A stretch of 64,000 nt of DNA, taken from contig NZ_ATYW01000022.1 in assembly GCF_000427885.1 (NCBI RefSeq), forward strand, positions 96,173 to 160,172, read 5' to 3'. Every line of letters starts with the position of its first letter. The stretch's first letter is position 1. The translations under genes were made by a program, and so were the position numbers. This stretch comes from Glycomyces tenuis DSM 44171. Lineage in GTDB: Bacteria; Actinomycetota; Actinomycetes; Mycobacteriales; Micromonosporaceae. The notes under the pieces are model-generated. The model did not search any database and was not told the origin of the DNA. It saw only the letters and a list, made by a program, of their open reading frames with translations. Of this stretch, positions 16,279-24,402 are shown in pieces.

Positions 16279-17613
16279 TCAGTTGAGGATGTTGGCGAGC
16301 AGCACGAAGAAGACCACGAACAGGACCACCACCGCCGTGCCGGTCACCAGCACCGCCGGCTCCTGGTGCAGCGGGCGCTTGCCCGCCGCGGGCTGCTGCT
16401 GCGCCGAGGGCTGGGGGTGGAGGATCGGGTTCTGCGGAGGCAGCATCTGCGGCGCCTGCACCGGAGGCCGGGGGCCCGAGGGCATCCCGCCCGACGGCGA
16501 GACGGGGCCGCCCGAGGTCGGGCCGGTCGGCGGCAGCTCGGTCGGGGCCGGCCCGGTCGAGGCGCGCACGGCGCCCTCGACGACGACGGTCTCGGGCTGC
16601 TCGAAGGTCTGCGGCGGCACCCCCAGCTTGGTGTGGATGAGCTGGGAGATCATCGGGATGCGCGAAGAGCCGCCGACGAGGAAGATCCCCACCAGGTCGG
16701 CCGGGTTCAGCCGCGCCGAGCCGATGGCCTTCTGCAGGCAGTCGACGGTGCGCTCCAGCGGCGGGCGGGCGATGTCCTCGAACTCCGCCCGCGTCAGGTG
16801 CGCGTCGACCTCGAGCGCCGGCAGGTGGATGTCGGCGCTGGCGGTGCGCGAGAGCGTCTCCTTGGCGCCGCGGACGTCCTCGTACAGCATGCGCCGGTAG
16901 CGGCGGTCGCGGTCGTCTGAGGGATTGAGCAGCCGCCGCCAGTCCTCGGGGTGGGAGACGCCGTAGGTCTTGCCGAGATGCTCGACGATGCCGTGGTCGA
17001 AGTCGAGGCCGCCGACGTCGCCGACGCCTTCCTCGGCGAGCACTTCGAAGCCGGTCTGGGTGCGGCGCACCACGGTCGCGTCGAAGGTGCCGCCGCCGAG
17101 GTCGTAGATCGCCAGGCTGCGCCCGGGCGGGACGGCGGTGCCGAGCACGGAGGTGAAGTAGGACGCCGCCGCCACCGGTTCGGGGATGAGCTGGGGCGCG
17201 GGCAGCCCGGCCAGGCGGGCCGCGTCGACCAGGATCGAGCGCCGCCGCTCGCCCCACCGCGCCGGGTGGGTCAGGCGGACCTGTCCGGGCATCTGACCGG
17301 CCTGCCGCTGGGCTTCGAGGGCGACCTGCTGGAGGACATAGGCGAACACCTGCGGCACCGGGATCTCGGAGGTGCCGAGGAACACCGAGCCGTCGTCGAT
17401 GCGGCGCTTCGGGTTCGGCTCGAAGCGGGCGGGGTCCATGCGGGCGTTGCGCTCGGCGTCGCGTCCGACGAGCATGCGGCCGTCGGAGTTGTAGTAGACC
17501 GCCGAGGGCAGGATCGGGGCGCCGTCGAACAGCAGCGGGCGGACTCGGCCGTCGGCCGAGCGCAGCACGGCGACGGTGTTCGAGGTTCCGAAATCGATTC
17601 CAAGCACGTGCAT
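16279..17613 (-). CDS. Membrane-tethered Hsp70 ATPase-domain protein
   Basis: A 444-residue protein. Residues 1-355 are an actin/Hsp70 nucleotide-binding domain with GIDFGTSNTVAVL (phosphate 1), YDLGGGTFDATVV (phosphate 2) and FLVGGSSRIPMI (adenosine). The beta-sandwich substrate-binding domain of DnaK is missing; instead there is a Pro/Gln-rich linker of about 65 residues and a single C-terminal transmembrane helix (VLVTGTAVVVLFVVFFVLL) ending at residue 444. The ATPase head would therefore sit on the cytoplasmic face of the membrane. ATG at 17613 has AAGGAG 7 nt upstream. It diverges from rbpA across a 514-bp region. The client or partner is unknown. Confidence 0.88.
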   Translation of the reverse strand: MHVLGIDFGTSNTVAVLRSADGRVRPLLFDGAPILPSAVYYNSDGRMLVGRDAERNARMDPARFEPNPKRRIDDGSVFLGTSEIPVPQVFAYVLQQVALEAQRQAGQMPGQVRLTHPARWGERRRSILVDAARLAGLPAPQLIPEPVAAASYFTSVLGTAVPPGRSLAIYDLGGGTFDATVVRRTQTGFEVLAEEGVGDVGGLDFDHGIVEHLGKTYGVSHPEDWRRLLNPSDDRDRRYRRMLYEDVRGAKETLSRTASADIHLPALEVDAHLTRAEFEDIARPPLERTVDCLQKAIGSARLNPADLVGIFLVGGSSRIPMISQLIHTKLGVPPQTFEQPETVVVEGAVRASTGPAPTELPPTGPTSGGPVSPSGGMPSGPRPPVQAPQMLPPQNPILHPQPSAQQQPAAGKRPLHQEPAVLVTGTAVVVLFVVFFVLLANILN

Positions 17614-18127
17614 GTGAGAACTCCTTGTCTGACCACACCTTACTAAGCTCGCCCACCCCGGCTGTGACCCTGGGGGCGCTTTCACCGGGCGTCGGCGAGC
17701 GTTTGCGCCGCGGCCGGCGTCGGCCGTCCGAGAGGAGGCGTCCGAGCTCGGCGCCGTCTCCCCCGTCCGCCCGAGCGCGAACGCATCGGATGCTACCTGC
17801 GGGCGGATGCGGCGGCTGCGGCGGCGCTGGCCGCGGTCGAGTATGGTGCTGTTGGCCTTCACGGGAGCGGCGGGCCTCCAGGAGCCGCGGCGGCGGTGCG
17901 CACTCGGCCGTGGCGGAATTGTGACGGTGTTGTGTCACACTTCAAGGGGAGGTCCGTGGCATCCGGACGCCCGTCGCGTCACACTTGGGGGTCGACGTCG
18001 GGAAACATTCAGCCGGGCCACGGTGTTGAGAACAGTGGAACTCCGCAATTCGGCGTGATCGGCGGAGAGCGCTGACTGGCCGGTCAAGCGTTGTTCAGGG
18101 CAAGTGCTCAAGAAAGTGCAGGGGAAC
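17614..18127. other. Divergent intergenic region between hsp70-like gene and rbpA
   Basis: No convincing gene. It holds an inverted repeat TGTGAC-N8-GTCACA (17920-17939), two direct copies of GTCACACTT (17934-17942 and 17978-17986, 44 bp apart) and a SigR-like promoter (18001-18027). The half nearest the Hsp70 gene is G-rich and featureless. Confidence 0.6.
18001..18027 (+). promoter_or_regulatory. SigR-like (oxidative/thiol stress) promoter for rbpA
   Basis: GGAAA, 19 nt, then GTT matches the ECF sigma-R pattern (GGAAY-N18/19-GTT) used for rbpA in Streptomyces. It is 100 bp before the rbpA ATG. The match is by eye and one base off consensus. Confidence 0.5.
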
Positions 18128-18469
18128 ATGGGCGACAGAATGCTGAGGGGCTCTCGTCTCGGCGCCGTCAGCTACGAATCCGACCGGAACACGGAGCTGG
18201 CCCCGCGCCAGACCCGCGATTACGTGTGCCCGCAGGGCCACCGCTTCGAGGTGCCCTTCGCCGTCGAGGCCGAGATCCCGCTGACGTGGGAGTGCCGGCT
18301 CGACGGGTCGACGGCCAAGCTCGTCGACGGCGAAGAGCCCGAGACGAAGAAGACGAAGCCGCCGCGCACGCACTGGGACATGCTGCTGGAGCGCCGCTCG
18401 ATGGAGGAGCTCGAGGACATCCTCGACGAGCGTCTCCAGGAGATGCGCGCCCGCCGCGGCGAGAGCTGA
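18128..18469 (+). CDS. rbpA: RNA polymerase-binding protein RbpA
   Basis: A 113-residue actinobacterial transcription factor that binds the beta' subunit and group 1/2 sigma factors and stabilises the open complex. MGDRMLRGSRLGAVSYESD, the core YVCPQGHRFEVPFAVEAEIP with WECR, the basic linker (KKTKPPRTHW) and the sigma-interaction helix WDMLLERRSMEELEDILDER are all present. Cys pairs in VCPQGH and WECRLDG could coordinate zinc. ATG at 18128 is chosen for the canonical start; an upstream ATG would add MLKKVQGN. Leader: CAGGGGAAC. A strong terminator follows. Confidence 0.97.
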   Translation: MGDRMLRGSRLGAVSYESDRNTELAPRQTRDYVCPQGHRFEVPFAVEAEIPLTWECRLDGSTAKLVDGEEPETKKTKPPRTHWDMLLERRSMEELEDILDERLQEMRARRGES

Positions 18470-18513
18470 CCCACGGCTCGCGAATCGCTTCGACGCGTCT
18501 CGCGCACGAGAAA

Positions 18514-18557
18514 GGCTCGCACGCCTCGCTTGAGAGGCCTGCGAGCCGTATTTTTTG
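18514..18557 (+). terminator. Terminator after rbpA
   Basis: GGCTCGCA and TGCGAGCC form the outer stem with an inner GCCTC/GAGGC stem, followed by GTATTTTTTG, a real T-tract for such a GC-rich genome. Confidence 0.85.
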
Positions 18558-18606
18558 CCTTCTTGCGGGTGTTTCAGCACTGTTCGCGCGGTGTGGGGGC
18601 TTCGGG

Positions 18607-19104
18607 TCATTCGATGGGGCGGGGGCCATCGCCGTCGCGTCGGGGCTCGGGGCCGTCCTCGTCGAGCACCTCCCCTTCGATGACGTCGCCGCCGCTCCCG
18701 AACCGCACCGGAGGTGTCCTGGAGGCGATGGTGCGGCCCAGGCCGCGGAACAGCAGCCTCGAGGGCGGGAAGAGCAGGAGCAGGCCGATCAGGTCGGTCA
18801 CGAAGCCGGGGGCGATGAGGCACACCGCTCCGGCCACCGCGTAGCCGTTCGGCATCTCGCGCGAGGGGTCGCCGCCGGAGTTGAGGTAGTCGCGCGCGGC
18901 CCGGAAGGACTTGGCGCCGACGTACTGGATGAGCACCACGCCGATGACGCTGGTGCCGAAGAAGATCAGCAGCGTGTAGAGGATGCCGATGAGGTAGACC
19001 AGTCCGATGAACGCCGCGGCCTCGGCGATGATCCAGGCCGCCAGGGCGACCCGGAGGGGATAGGGGGCCCTGGCGGGCGCGTTCGGCTCTCGGCGTTGCG
19101 TCAC
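18607..19104 (-). CDS. fxsA: FxsA-family membrane protein
   Basis: A 165-residue integral membrane protein. Hydrophobic helices lie at about residues 18-40 and 40-60 and in the region APGFVTDLIGLLLLFPPSRLL, which is the family signature (PGFVTDLxGLLLLLPP). FxsA proteins were named for phage T7 exclusion in E. coli; the actinobacterial role is unknown. The GTG start overlaps the ppm1 stop (GTGA), so it is translationally coupled. The acidic C-terminal tail (DVIEGEVLDEDGPEP) faces the cytoplasm by inference. It converges on rbpA. Confidence 0.9.
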   Translation of the reverse strand: MTQRREPNAPARAPYPLRVALAAWIIAEAAAFIGLVYLIGILYTLLIFFGTSVIGVVLIQYVGAKSFRAARDYLNSGGDPSREMPNGYAVAGAVCLIAPGFVTDLIGLLLLFPPSRLLFRGLGRTIASRTPPVRFGSGGDVIEGEVLDEDGPEPRRDGDGPRPIE

Positions 19105-19886
19105 GCCTCAATCCTGCCACGCCGGAACGCGTTCCGCAGTTGCCGCGAACGGTGGACGAGGCCCCAGCGGGTCACATTGCGCAGCGCCTCGACGGTGATC
19201 GACCGGTTCATCTTGGAGGCCCCGGCGCGCCGCTCGGTGAAGGTGATGGGCACTTCGGTGATAGTGAACCCCGCCTTGACCGCCCGCCAGGTCAGGTCGA
19301 TCTGGAAGCAGTAGCCGACCGAGGTGACCGTGCCCAGGTCGAGTTTGTCGAGCGCGTCCAGGCGGTAGGCGCGGTAGCCGGCGGTGACGTCCTGGACGTC
19401 GAGGCCGAGCATGAGGCGGGTGTACATGCCCGCGCCGCGGGAGAGCGCGAGCCGGTGGAGGGGCCAGTTGCGGACCCGGCCGCCGGGGATGTAGCGCGAG
19501 CCGATGGCGACCTCGGCGTCTCCGAGGGCGGCCAGGAGGCGCGGCAGGTCGGCCGGGTCGTGGGAGCCGTCGGCGTCCATCTCGACGACGGTCCGGTAGC
19601 CGCGCTCCGCGGCCCAGTCGAACGCGGCGAGATAGGCCGCGCCCAGGCCCCGCTTCTCGGGCCTGTGGAGGACGTGGACGCGGTCGTCGCCCGCCGCGAG
19701 GGCGTCGGCGAGCTCGCCGGTGCCGTCGGGCGAGTTGTCGTCGACGACGAGGATGTCGATCTCCGGGCACGAGCGGCGGGCGGCCTCGACGGTGTGCTCG
19801 AGGTTGTCGCGTTCGTTGAAGGTGGGGACGGCGACGAGCGCCGGGCCGGGCGCGGAGGGGCCTGGCCGGTCCGGTGTGGTGCTCAT
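19101..19886 (-). CDS. ppm1: Polyprenol monophosphomannose synthase (GT2)
   Basis: A 261-residue family 2 glycosyltransferase that makes polyprenyl-phosphomannose from GDP-mannose, the donor for lipomannan, lipoarabinomannan and protein O-mannosylation. Motifs: VAVPTFNERDNLEHTV, VVDDNSPDG (about residues 46-54), MDADGSHDP with the metal-binding DAD, and GYRAYR; the C-terminal part is short with no extra membrane domain. It lies 15 nt after lnt on the same strand. In mycobacteria these two functions can be fused in one protein; here they are separate genes in one operon with fxsA. Confidence 0.94.
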   Translation of the reverse strand: MSTTPDRPGPSAPGPALVAVPTFNERDNLEHTVEAARRSCPEIDILVVDDNSPDGTGELADALAAGDDRVHVLHRPEKRGLGAAYLAAFDWAAERGYRTVVEMDADGSHDPADLPRLLAALGDAEVAIGSRYIPGGRVRNWPLHRLALSRGAGMYTRLMLGLDVQDVTAGYRAYRLDALDKLDLGTVTSVGYCFQIDLTWRAVKAGFTITEVPITFTERRAGASKMNRSITVEALRNVTRWGLVHRSRQLRNAFRRGRIEA

Positions 19887-19901
19887 GACGTGCTTTCTGT
19901 G

Positions 19902-21560
19902 CTAATCCGCGGGTGTCGCCGTGGCCTCGGCCCGGCGGCTGCGGAGGTTGAGCGCGATCGCGGCGGCCAGGGCCACCAGCGCGGCGGCGGTGAGGACCGC
20001 TTCGGGCAGGATACCGGCCCGGGTGGCCGGAGTGGACTCCGTGGAACGAGTGAGTTCCTTCTGGATGACGGCGGCGGTGTTGTACTCGGTCGCCTGGGAG
20101 GTCGCTCCCGTGTGGTCGGTGAAGGCGGAGATGCCGACGGTGGAGGCCATCAGGCCGTCCCTGCCGTGCTCGATGGAGCGCAGCTGGACCATGGCGAGCT
20201 GCTGGGCGGCCTCCTTCTCGTCGAAGGTCGCGTTGTTGGTCTGGACGGCGAGGATCTCCGCGCCGTCGCGGACCGAGTCGGCCGTCTCGGCGTCGAAGGC
20301 GATCTCGAAGCAGATCAGACCGGCGAGGGTGACGTCCCCGACGGGGACGATGCCGGGCTCGGTACCGGCCTCGAAGCCGGCGACGGAGTCGATGCCCTCG
20401 GCCATGCGCGGGTCGATCCATCCGGCGACGGTGCGGAAGAAGTCCTTATAGGGCACGTATTCGGCGAAGGGCACGGGGTGGCGCTTGGCGTACATGAAGA
20501 CCGGCCCGTCCTCGGGGTCCCACACGATGACCATGTTGTAGCGGGTGCCGTCGTCCTCGTGGACGATGCCGCCCAAGGCGATGGGCGCGCCGACGGCGGC
20601 GGCGGCCTGGCTGATGAGCGCGTGGGCGTCGGCGTTGTTGAGCGGGTCGATGTCGGAGGCGTTCTCGGGCCACACGACGATGTCGGGCCGTTCGGCGGTG
20701 CCCTCGTTGACGGCGTCGGCGAGGTCGAGGGTGGCCTGGACGTGGTTGTCGAGGACGGCGCGGCGCTGCTCGTTGAAATCGAGGCCGAGGCGGGGCACGT
20801 TGCCTTGGACGACGGCGACGTTGACCGTCTGCCCGGCCGGGGCGGTGGCGTCGATCGGCAGGGCGGCCGGGGCGACGGTGAGGACGGCCGCGGCGGCGAC
20901 GAACGCGGCGCCCTTGCGCCAGTCGGGCCTGCGGTACAGGGCGGTCAGCAGCAGGCCGCCGGCGAGGGCGACGACGAAGGAGACCAGGGGCGCGCCGCCG
21001 AGCCAGGCGGCGGCCGCGGCGGGCGACTCGGCCTGGCTGAAGGCCAGGCGGCCCCAGGTGAAGCCGCCGAAGGGCTGGCGGGAGCGCAGGGCCTCCTGGG
21101 CGACCCAGGCGACGCCGGTCAGCGGCGCCCAGGCCCAGCGGTAGCGGTCGATCAGGCGCGAGCAGACGGCGAGGCCGGCGCCGAGGATGCCGGTGGCGAG
21201 CGCTTGGAGCGCGGACAGGAAGAGCCACGGCCACTGGCCGACCTGCGTCGAGGACCAGGCCAGGAGCGGCATGAAGAACGCCAGGCCGTAGACGAAGCCG
21301 ATGCCCAGGCCGCCGCGCAGGCGCCTGCGGTGGACGGCGGTGCCGAGGCCGGCGACGGAGACCGCGGCCAGCGGCCACCAGCCGTAGGGCGGGAACGCGA
21401 GCACGGCCAAGCCGCCGGAGGCGAGGGCGAGGACCAGCGCGGCGGGGAGGGACAGGCGTCGGCCGCACGGCGAGTCGGCGAAGACGGCGAGCCTTCGCCG
21501 CTCGCGCCGGTCGGCCGGGGTCGGCTGCTCGTCCGCTTCGCGGTCCATGACGGTGCTCAA
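19902..21560 (-). CDS. lnt: Apolipoprotein N-acyltransferase
   Basis: A 552-residue protein. About six N-terminal transmembrane helices (residues 36-235) precede an extracytoplasmic nitrilase-fold domain with the catalytic triad Glu299 (VVWPENA), Lys359 (YAKRHPVPF) and Cys417 (LICFEIAF). A last helix (AALVALAAAIALNL) ends the protein. It adds the third acyl chain to lipoprotein N-termini; two lipoproteins are encoded in this window. TTG start with AAGGAG 6 nt upstream. The 543-bp region upstream holds a likely promoter and a structured, terminator-like leader. Confidence 0.94.
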   Translation of the reverse strand: MSTVMDREADEQPTPADRRERRRLAVFADSPCGRRLSLPAALVLALASGGLAVLAFPPYGWWPLAAVSVAGLGTAVHRRRLRGGLGIGFVYGLAFFMPLLAWSSTQVGQWPWLFLSALQALATGILGAGLAVCSRLIDRYRWAWAPLTGVAWVAQEALRSRQPFGGFTWGRLAFSQAESPAAAAAWLGGAPLVSFVVALAGGLLLTALYRRPDWRKGAAFVAAAAVLTVAPAALPIDATAPAGQTVNVAVVQGNVPRLGLDFNEQRRAVLDNHVQATLDLADAVNEGTAERPDIVVWPENASDIDPLNNADAHALISQAAAAVGAPIALGGIVHEDDGTRYNMVIVWDPEDGPVFMYAKRHPVPFAEYVPYKDFFRTVAGWIDPRMAEGIDSVAGFEAGTEPGIVPVGDVTLAGLICFEIAFDAETADSVRDGAEILAVQTNNATFDEKEAAQQLAMVQLRSIEHGRDGLMASTVGISAFTDHTGATSQATEYNTAAVIQKELTRSTESTPATRAGILPEAVLTAAALVALAAAIALNLRSRRAEATATPAD

Positions 21561-21668
21561 GAGGCGCTCCTTGTCAGTGGGGCTCGTCGGCCCTCAGGGC
21601 GGCGCCGGCGAGCCTTGAGCGGGCACTGCCGCGAGGGGGTCGCTCAAGCCTACCCGCGGGCATGGCAA

Positions 21669-21698
21669 AGGGGCGTAGCCGTGTCTTGCTACGCCCCT
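21669..21698 (-). terminator. Terminator-like hairpin in the lnt leader
   Basis: AGGGGCGTAGC and GCTACGCCCCT form a perfect 11-bp stem with an 8-nt loop, and on the minus strand it is followed by TTTGCC. It lies 109 bp before lnt, so it may end a small RNA or attenuate lnt. Confidence 0.6.
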
Positions 21699-21751
21699 CG
21701 CACGGGTTTCTCCCAGTCCCTGTACGGCCGGTGTCCCCGGCGGCGTCGGCT

Positions 21752-21817
21752 GGTGATCTTCGGACCAACTGGCAGCCCTCTGGCTGAGCGGCGGCGAGTT
21801 GTTGTCTAGGGATCACC
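21752..21817 (-). ncRNA. Candidate structured leader element upstream of lnt
   Basis: GGTGATC (21752-21758) and GATCACC (21811-21817) can close a 66-nt domain containing a CAGCC-CTCT-GGCTG hairpin (21773-21786). It lies 54 nt before a terminator-like hairpin. No known riboswitch consensus was recognised. Confidence 0.3.
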
Positions 21818-22008
21818 TACGTCTGCTGCGGGTCCACCACCGGCGACCGGCTCGCCTTCCTCCGCCGACCCCCGCGATCTGGACCTGGCCGCCGACGGCA
21901 ATGCGGCCGCGTTGCCGTCTTGTCCAGTCTGCGTGGGAGCAAAGCAAGTCGAGTCGCCCCCGACGTTCGGCGAGCTTCCCTCTCGGGTCGTTCGCCGAGG
22001 ACCAGACC

Positions 22009-22039
22009 ACCGTAAGCCAATCAGTGCCGCTGGCGTCAA
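22009..22039 (-). promoter_or_regulatory. Candidate promoter for lnt leader
   Basis: On the minus strand TTGACG (22039-22034), a 19-nt spacer and TACGGT (22014-22009) resemble a housekeeping sigma promoter. It would give a leader of about 440 nt. Confidence 0.35.
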
Positions 22040-22103
22040 CCGGGTCGGAATATTGATCGAGTATTTTTTCTCGCATTCGCGGAGGCGGTCTCGTCGGCGC
22101 TGG

Positions 22104-23642
22104 TCAGCCGCGTCGGTAGATCAGGTGTCCTGCGGCGACGGTCATGTCGCACTGCGGATCGGGCGCCTCGGGGTCGCCCAGATCGGGCAGGCCCGGGTCC
22201 GTGCGGTCCCACACGGCGAAGTCGGCGCTCATGCCGGGGCTGAGCGCTCCGGCGTCGTCGACGCCCAGGGCTCGCCAGCCGCCTCTGGTGGCGGCGGTGA
22301 ACGCCGTGGTGGGTGCCAGCCGCATGGCGGGGTTGTGGTGGTGCACGGCGGCTCTGACGCCGCCCCAGGGGTCGAGCGGGGTCACCGGCGCGTCGGAGCC
22401 GAACGCGAGGGGCACGCCGACGCCGGACAGGCGGGCGAAGGGGTTGGCCGCCAGGGCGGCCTCGCGGCCGAGGCGGGCGTTGTACATGCCGTCGGGCCCG
22501 CCCCAGGCGGCGTCGAAGGCGGGCTGGACGGAGGCGTGGACGCCGTGGTGGACCATGCGGGCGATCATGGCGGCGTCGAGCAGTTCGGCGTGCTCGATGC
22601 GGTGGCGGGCGTGGCGGATCTCATCGATGCCGACGGTCCGCTCGGCGAGGTCGAGGCCGTCGAGGACGGTGGCGATGGCGGCGTCGCCGATGGCGTGGAA
22701 CGCGGCGCTCAGGCCGACGCGGTGGCAGTCGGCGAGGTGGTCGCGGACCTGGTCGGCGGTGAGGTACGGGGTGCCGCGGGTGGACTCGTCGTCGCGGTAG
22801 GGGCCGCTGAGGTAGGCGGTGCGGGCGCCGAGGGAGCCGTCGGCGGACAGGTCGCCGCCGCAGCCGTGGGCGCCGAGGTCGCGGGCCCGTTCGGCGGCGC
22901 ACAGCTCGCCCCACCAGCCGTGGACGGCGGGGTTGCCCGGCCGGGAGCCGAGCTCGATCAGGCCGGTGAACTCGGCTTCGGTGCGGGAGTCGGAGGCGAC
23001 GGGGACGGTGTGCTCGACGACGGCGGCGATGCCCAGGCTCGCGGCGCGGTCCAGGGCGGCCTGGGCGAGGGCGAGGCGCTGGCTCACAGGGGCGGCCGCG
23101 GCCAGGTAGCCGCGGGCGGCGCGGTGGGCCATGCGCTTGAGCGGGCCGTCGCCGACGGCGTGGTCGAGGGTGTAGAGCTCGGGGTAGGCGTCGAGCACGC
23201 GGGGCCCGGCGATGCCGACGTGCCCGCAGGCGCGCGAGAGGTAGGCGAGCCGCCCTCCGGCGGCGCGCTCGACCTCCTCGCCGGTGGGCGGGGTCGGATC
23301 GTCCCAGGCGGTCTCGTCCCAGCCGCCGGCGAGGACGATCGCGTCGGGCGGGAGCGAGGCCGCGAAGCTCGCGACCTTGTCGAGCACCGCCCGGGCCGAG
23401 CCGAGCCCGGCCAGGTGGAGGCCGACCAGGGACGAGCCGGTGCCGGTGAGGTGGACGTGGGAGTCGACGAAGGCCGGGGTCACCAGGGCCCCGTCGAGGT
23501 CGACGGTCTCGTCGGCGCGGGGGGCTTCGGCGTCGGGGCCGACCCAGGCGATCCGGGCGCCCTCGACGAGCACCGCGGTCGCGTCCGGGCTGGTCGGGCT
23601 CAGGACGCGACCGCCGCGCCACAATGTGGTCAGGAGACTCAT
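22104..23642 (-). CDS. Amidohydrolase (YtcJ-like metal-dependent hydrolase)
   Basis: A 512-residue amidohydrolase-superfamily protein. The metal-binding HxH is FVDSHVHLTG (about residues 58-67), followed by GWDETAWDDP, a distal FHAIGDAA histidine and a FGSDAPVTPLDPW aspartate; the C-terminal strand region (GALSPGMSADFAVWDRT) completes the composite beta-domain. YtcJ-like enzymes hydrolyse amides, often N-formyl or N-acyl groups. It starts 13 nt after the ABC transporter ATPase gene, with GGGAGG 4 nt before the ATG. It is therefore the last gene of a transporter operon and may hydrolyse the imported compound. Confidence 0.9.
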   Translation of the reverse strand: MSLLTTLWRGGRVLSPTSPDATAVLVEGARIAWVGPDAEAPRADETVDLDGALVTPAFVDSHVHLTGTGSSLVGLHLAGLGSARAVLDKVASFAASLPPDAIVLAGGWDETAWDDPTPPTGEEVERAAGGRLAYLSRACGHVGIAGPRVLDAYPELYTLDHAVGDGPLKRMAHRAARGYLAAAAPVSQRLALAQAALDRAASLGIAAVVEHTVPVASDSRTEAEFTGLIELGSRPGNPAVHGWWGELCAAERARDLGAHGCGGDLSADGSLGARTAYLSGPYRDDESTRGTPYLTADQVRDHLADCHRVGLSAAFHAIGDAAIATVLDGLDLAERTVGIDEIRHARHRIEHAELLDAAMIARMVHHGVHASVQPAFDAAWGGPDGMYNARLGREAALAANPFARLSGVGVPLAFGSDAPVTPLDPWGGVRAAVHHHNPAMRLAPTTAFTAATRGGWRALGVDDAGALSPGMSADFAVWDRTDPGLPDLGDPEAPDPQCDMTVAAGHLIYRRG

Positions 23643-23655
23643 GCCTCCCAGTGTC

Positions 23656-24402
23656 TCAGTCGACCGGGTGCAGCACGCGGTGGAGGAAGCCCTGGGCGCG
23701 TTCGGTCTTGGGTTCGGAGAGCATCTGGGCGGGCGGGCCCTGCTCGACGATGACGCCGCCGTCGAGGAAGACGACGCGGTCGGCGACCTCGCGGGCGAAG
23801 CTCATCTCGTGGGTGACCACGAGCATCGTCATGCCGTCGGCGGCCAGGCCCTTCATGACCGACAGGACCTCGCCGACCAGTTCGGGGTCGAGCGCGGAGG
23901 TCGGTTCGTCGAACAGCATCAGGGCCGGGCCCATGGCCAGGGCGCGGGCGATGGCGACGCGCTGCTGCTGCCCGCCCGACAGCTGCGAGGGCCTGGCCCG
24001 CTCCTTGCCTTCGACGCCGACCTGGGCCAGCAGGCGGCGCGCCTCGGCTTCGGCCTCGGCCTTGGGGCGGCCGAGGACGCGCCGCTGCGCGATGGCGATG
24101 TTGTCGAGGATGGACAGGTGGCTGAAGAGGTTGAACTGCTGGAAGACCATGCCGATGTCGCGCCTGGCGGCGTCGAGGTCGACGTCGGGGTGGGTCATGT
24201 CGTGCCCGGCGGCGTGGACGGTGCCGGCGGTGGGCTCCTCGAGCAGGTTGACGCAGCGCAGGAGCGTGGACTTGCCCGAGCCGGAGGGCCCGATGAGGCA
24301 CACCACTTCGCCTTCGTCGATGTCGAGGTCGATGCCGCGCAGGACTTCGTTGTCGCCGAAGCGCTTGTGGAGTCCGCTGATGGTCACGAGACGGTTGCTC
24401 AA
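23656..24402 (-). CDS. Polar amino acid ABC transporter, ATP-binding protein
   Basis: A 248-residue GlnQ/HisP-type ATPase. Walker A is GPSGSGKST (about residues 38-46), the Q-loop is FQQFNLF, the signature is [15 protein letters not shown], Walker B is [14 protein letters not shown] and the switch His is in VVTHEMSFA. It drives uptake of polar amino acids together with the two upstream genes. The ATG start overlaps the permease stop (ATGA), which indicates translational coupling. Confidence 0.95.
   Translation of the reverse strand: MSNRLVTISGLHKRFGDNEVLRGIDLDIDEGEVVCLIGPSGSGKSTLLRCVNLLEEPTAGTVHAAGHDMTHPDVDLDAARRDIGMVFQQFNLFSHLSILDNIAIAQRRVLGRPKAEAEAEARRLLAQVGVEGKERARPSQLSGGQQQRVAIARALAMGPALMLFDEPTSALDPELVGEVLSVMKGLAADGMTMLVVTHEMSFAREVADRVVFLDGGVIVEQGPPAQMLSEPKTERAQGFLHRVLHPVD

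Larger units (their letters stand above)
21561..22103. other. Intergenic region upstream of lnt
   Basis: No secure gene. On the minus strand it holds, in order, a promoter candidate (22039-22009), a stem-closed domain (21817-21752) and a terminator-like hairpin (21698-21669). An 87-codon minus-strand frame (22076-21813, start MREKILDQYSDPV) is open but has no Shine-Dalgarno or TANNNT box, so I do not call it a gene. Confidence 0.55.

Noticed and set aside
17920..17939. CRP-like site TGTGAC-N8-GTCACA
   Set aside because: The spacing does not fit the TGTGA-N6-TCACA consensus.
19140..21809. 889-codon open frame opposite ppm1 and lnt
   Set aside because: Low-complexity composition; both opposite genes have catalytic motifs.
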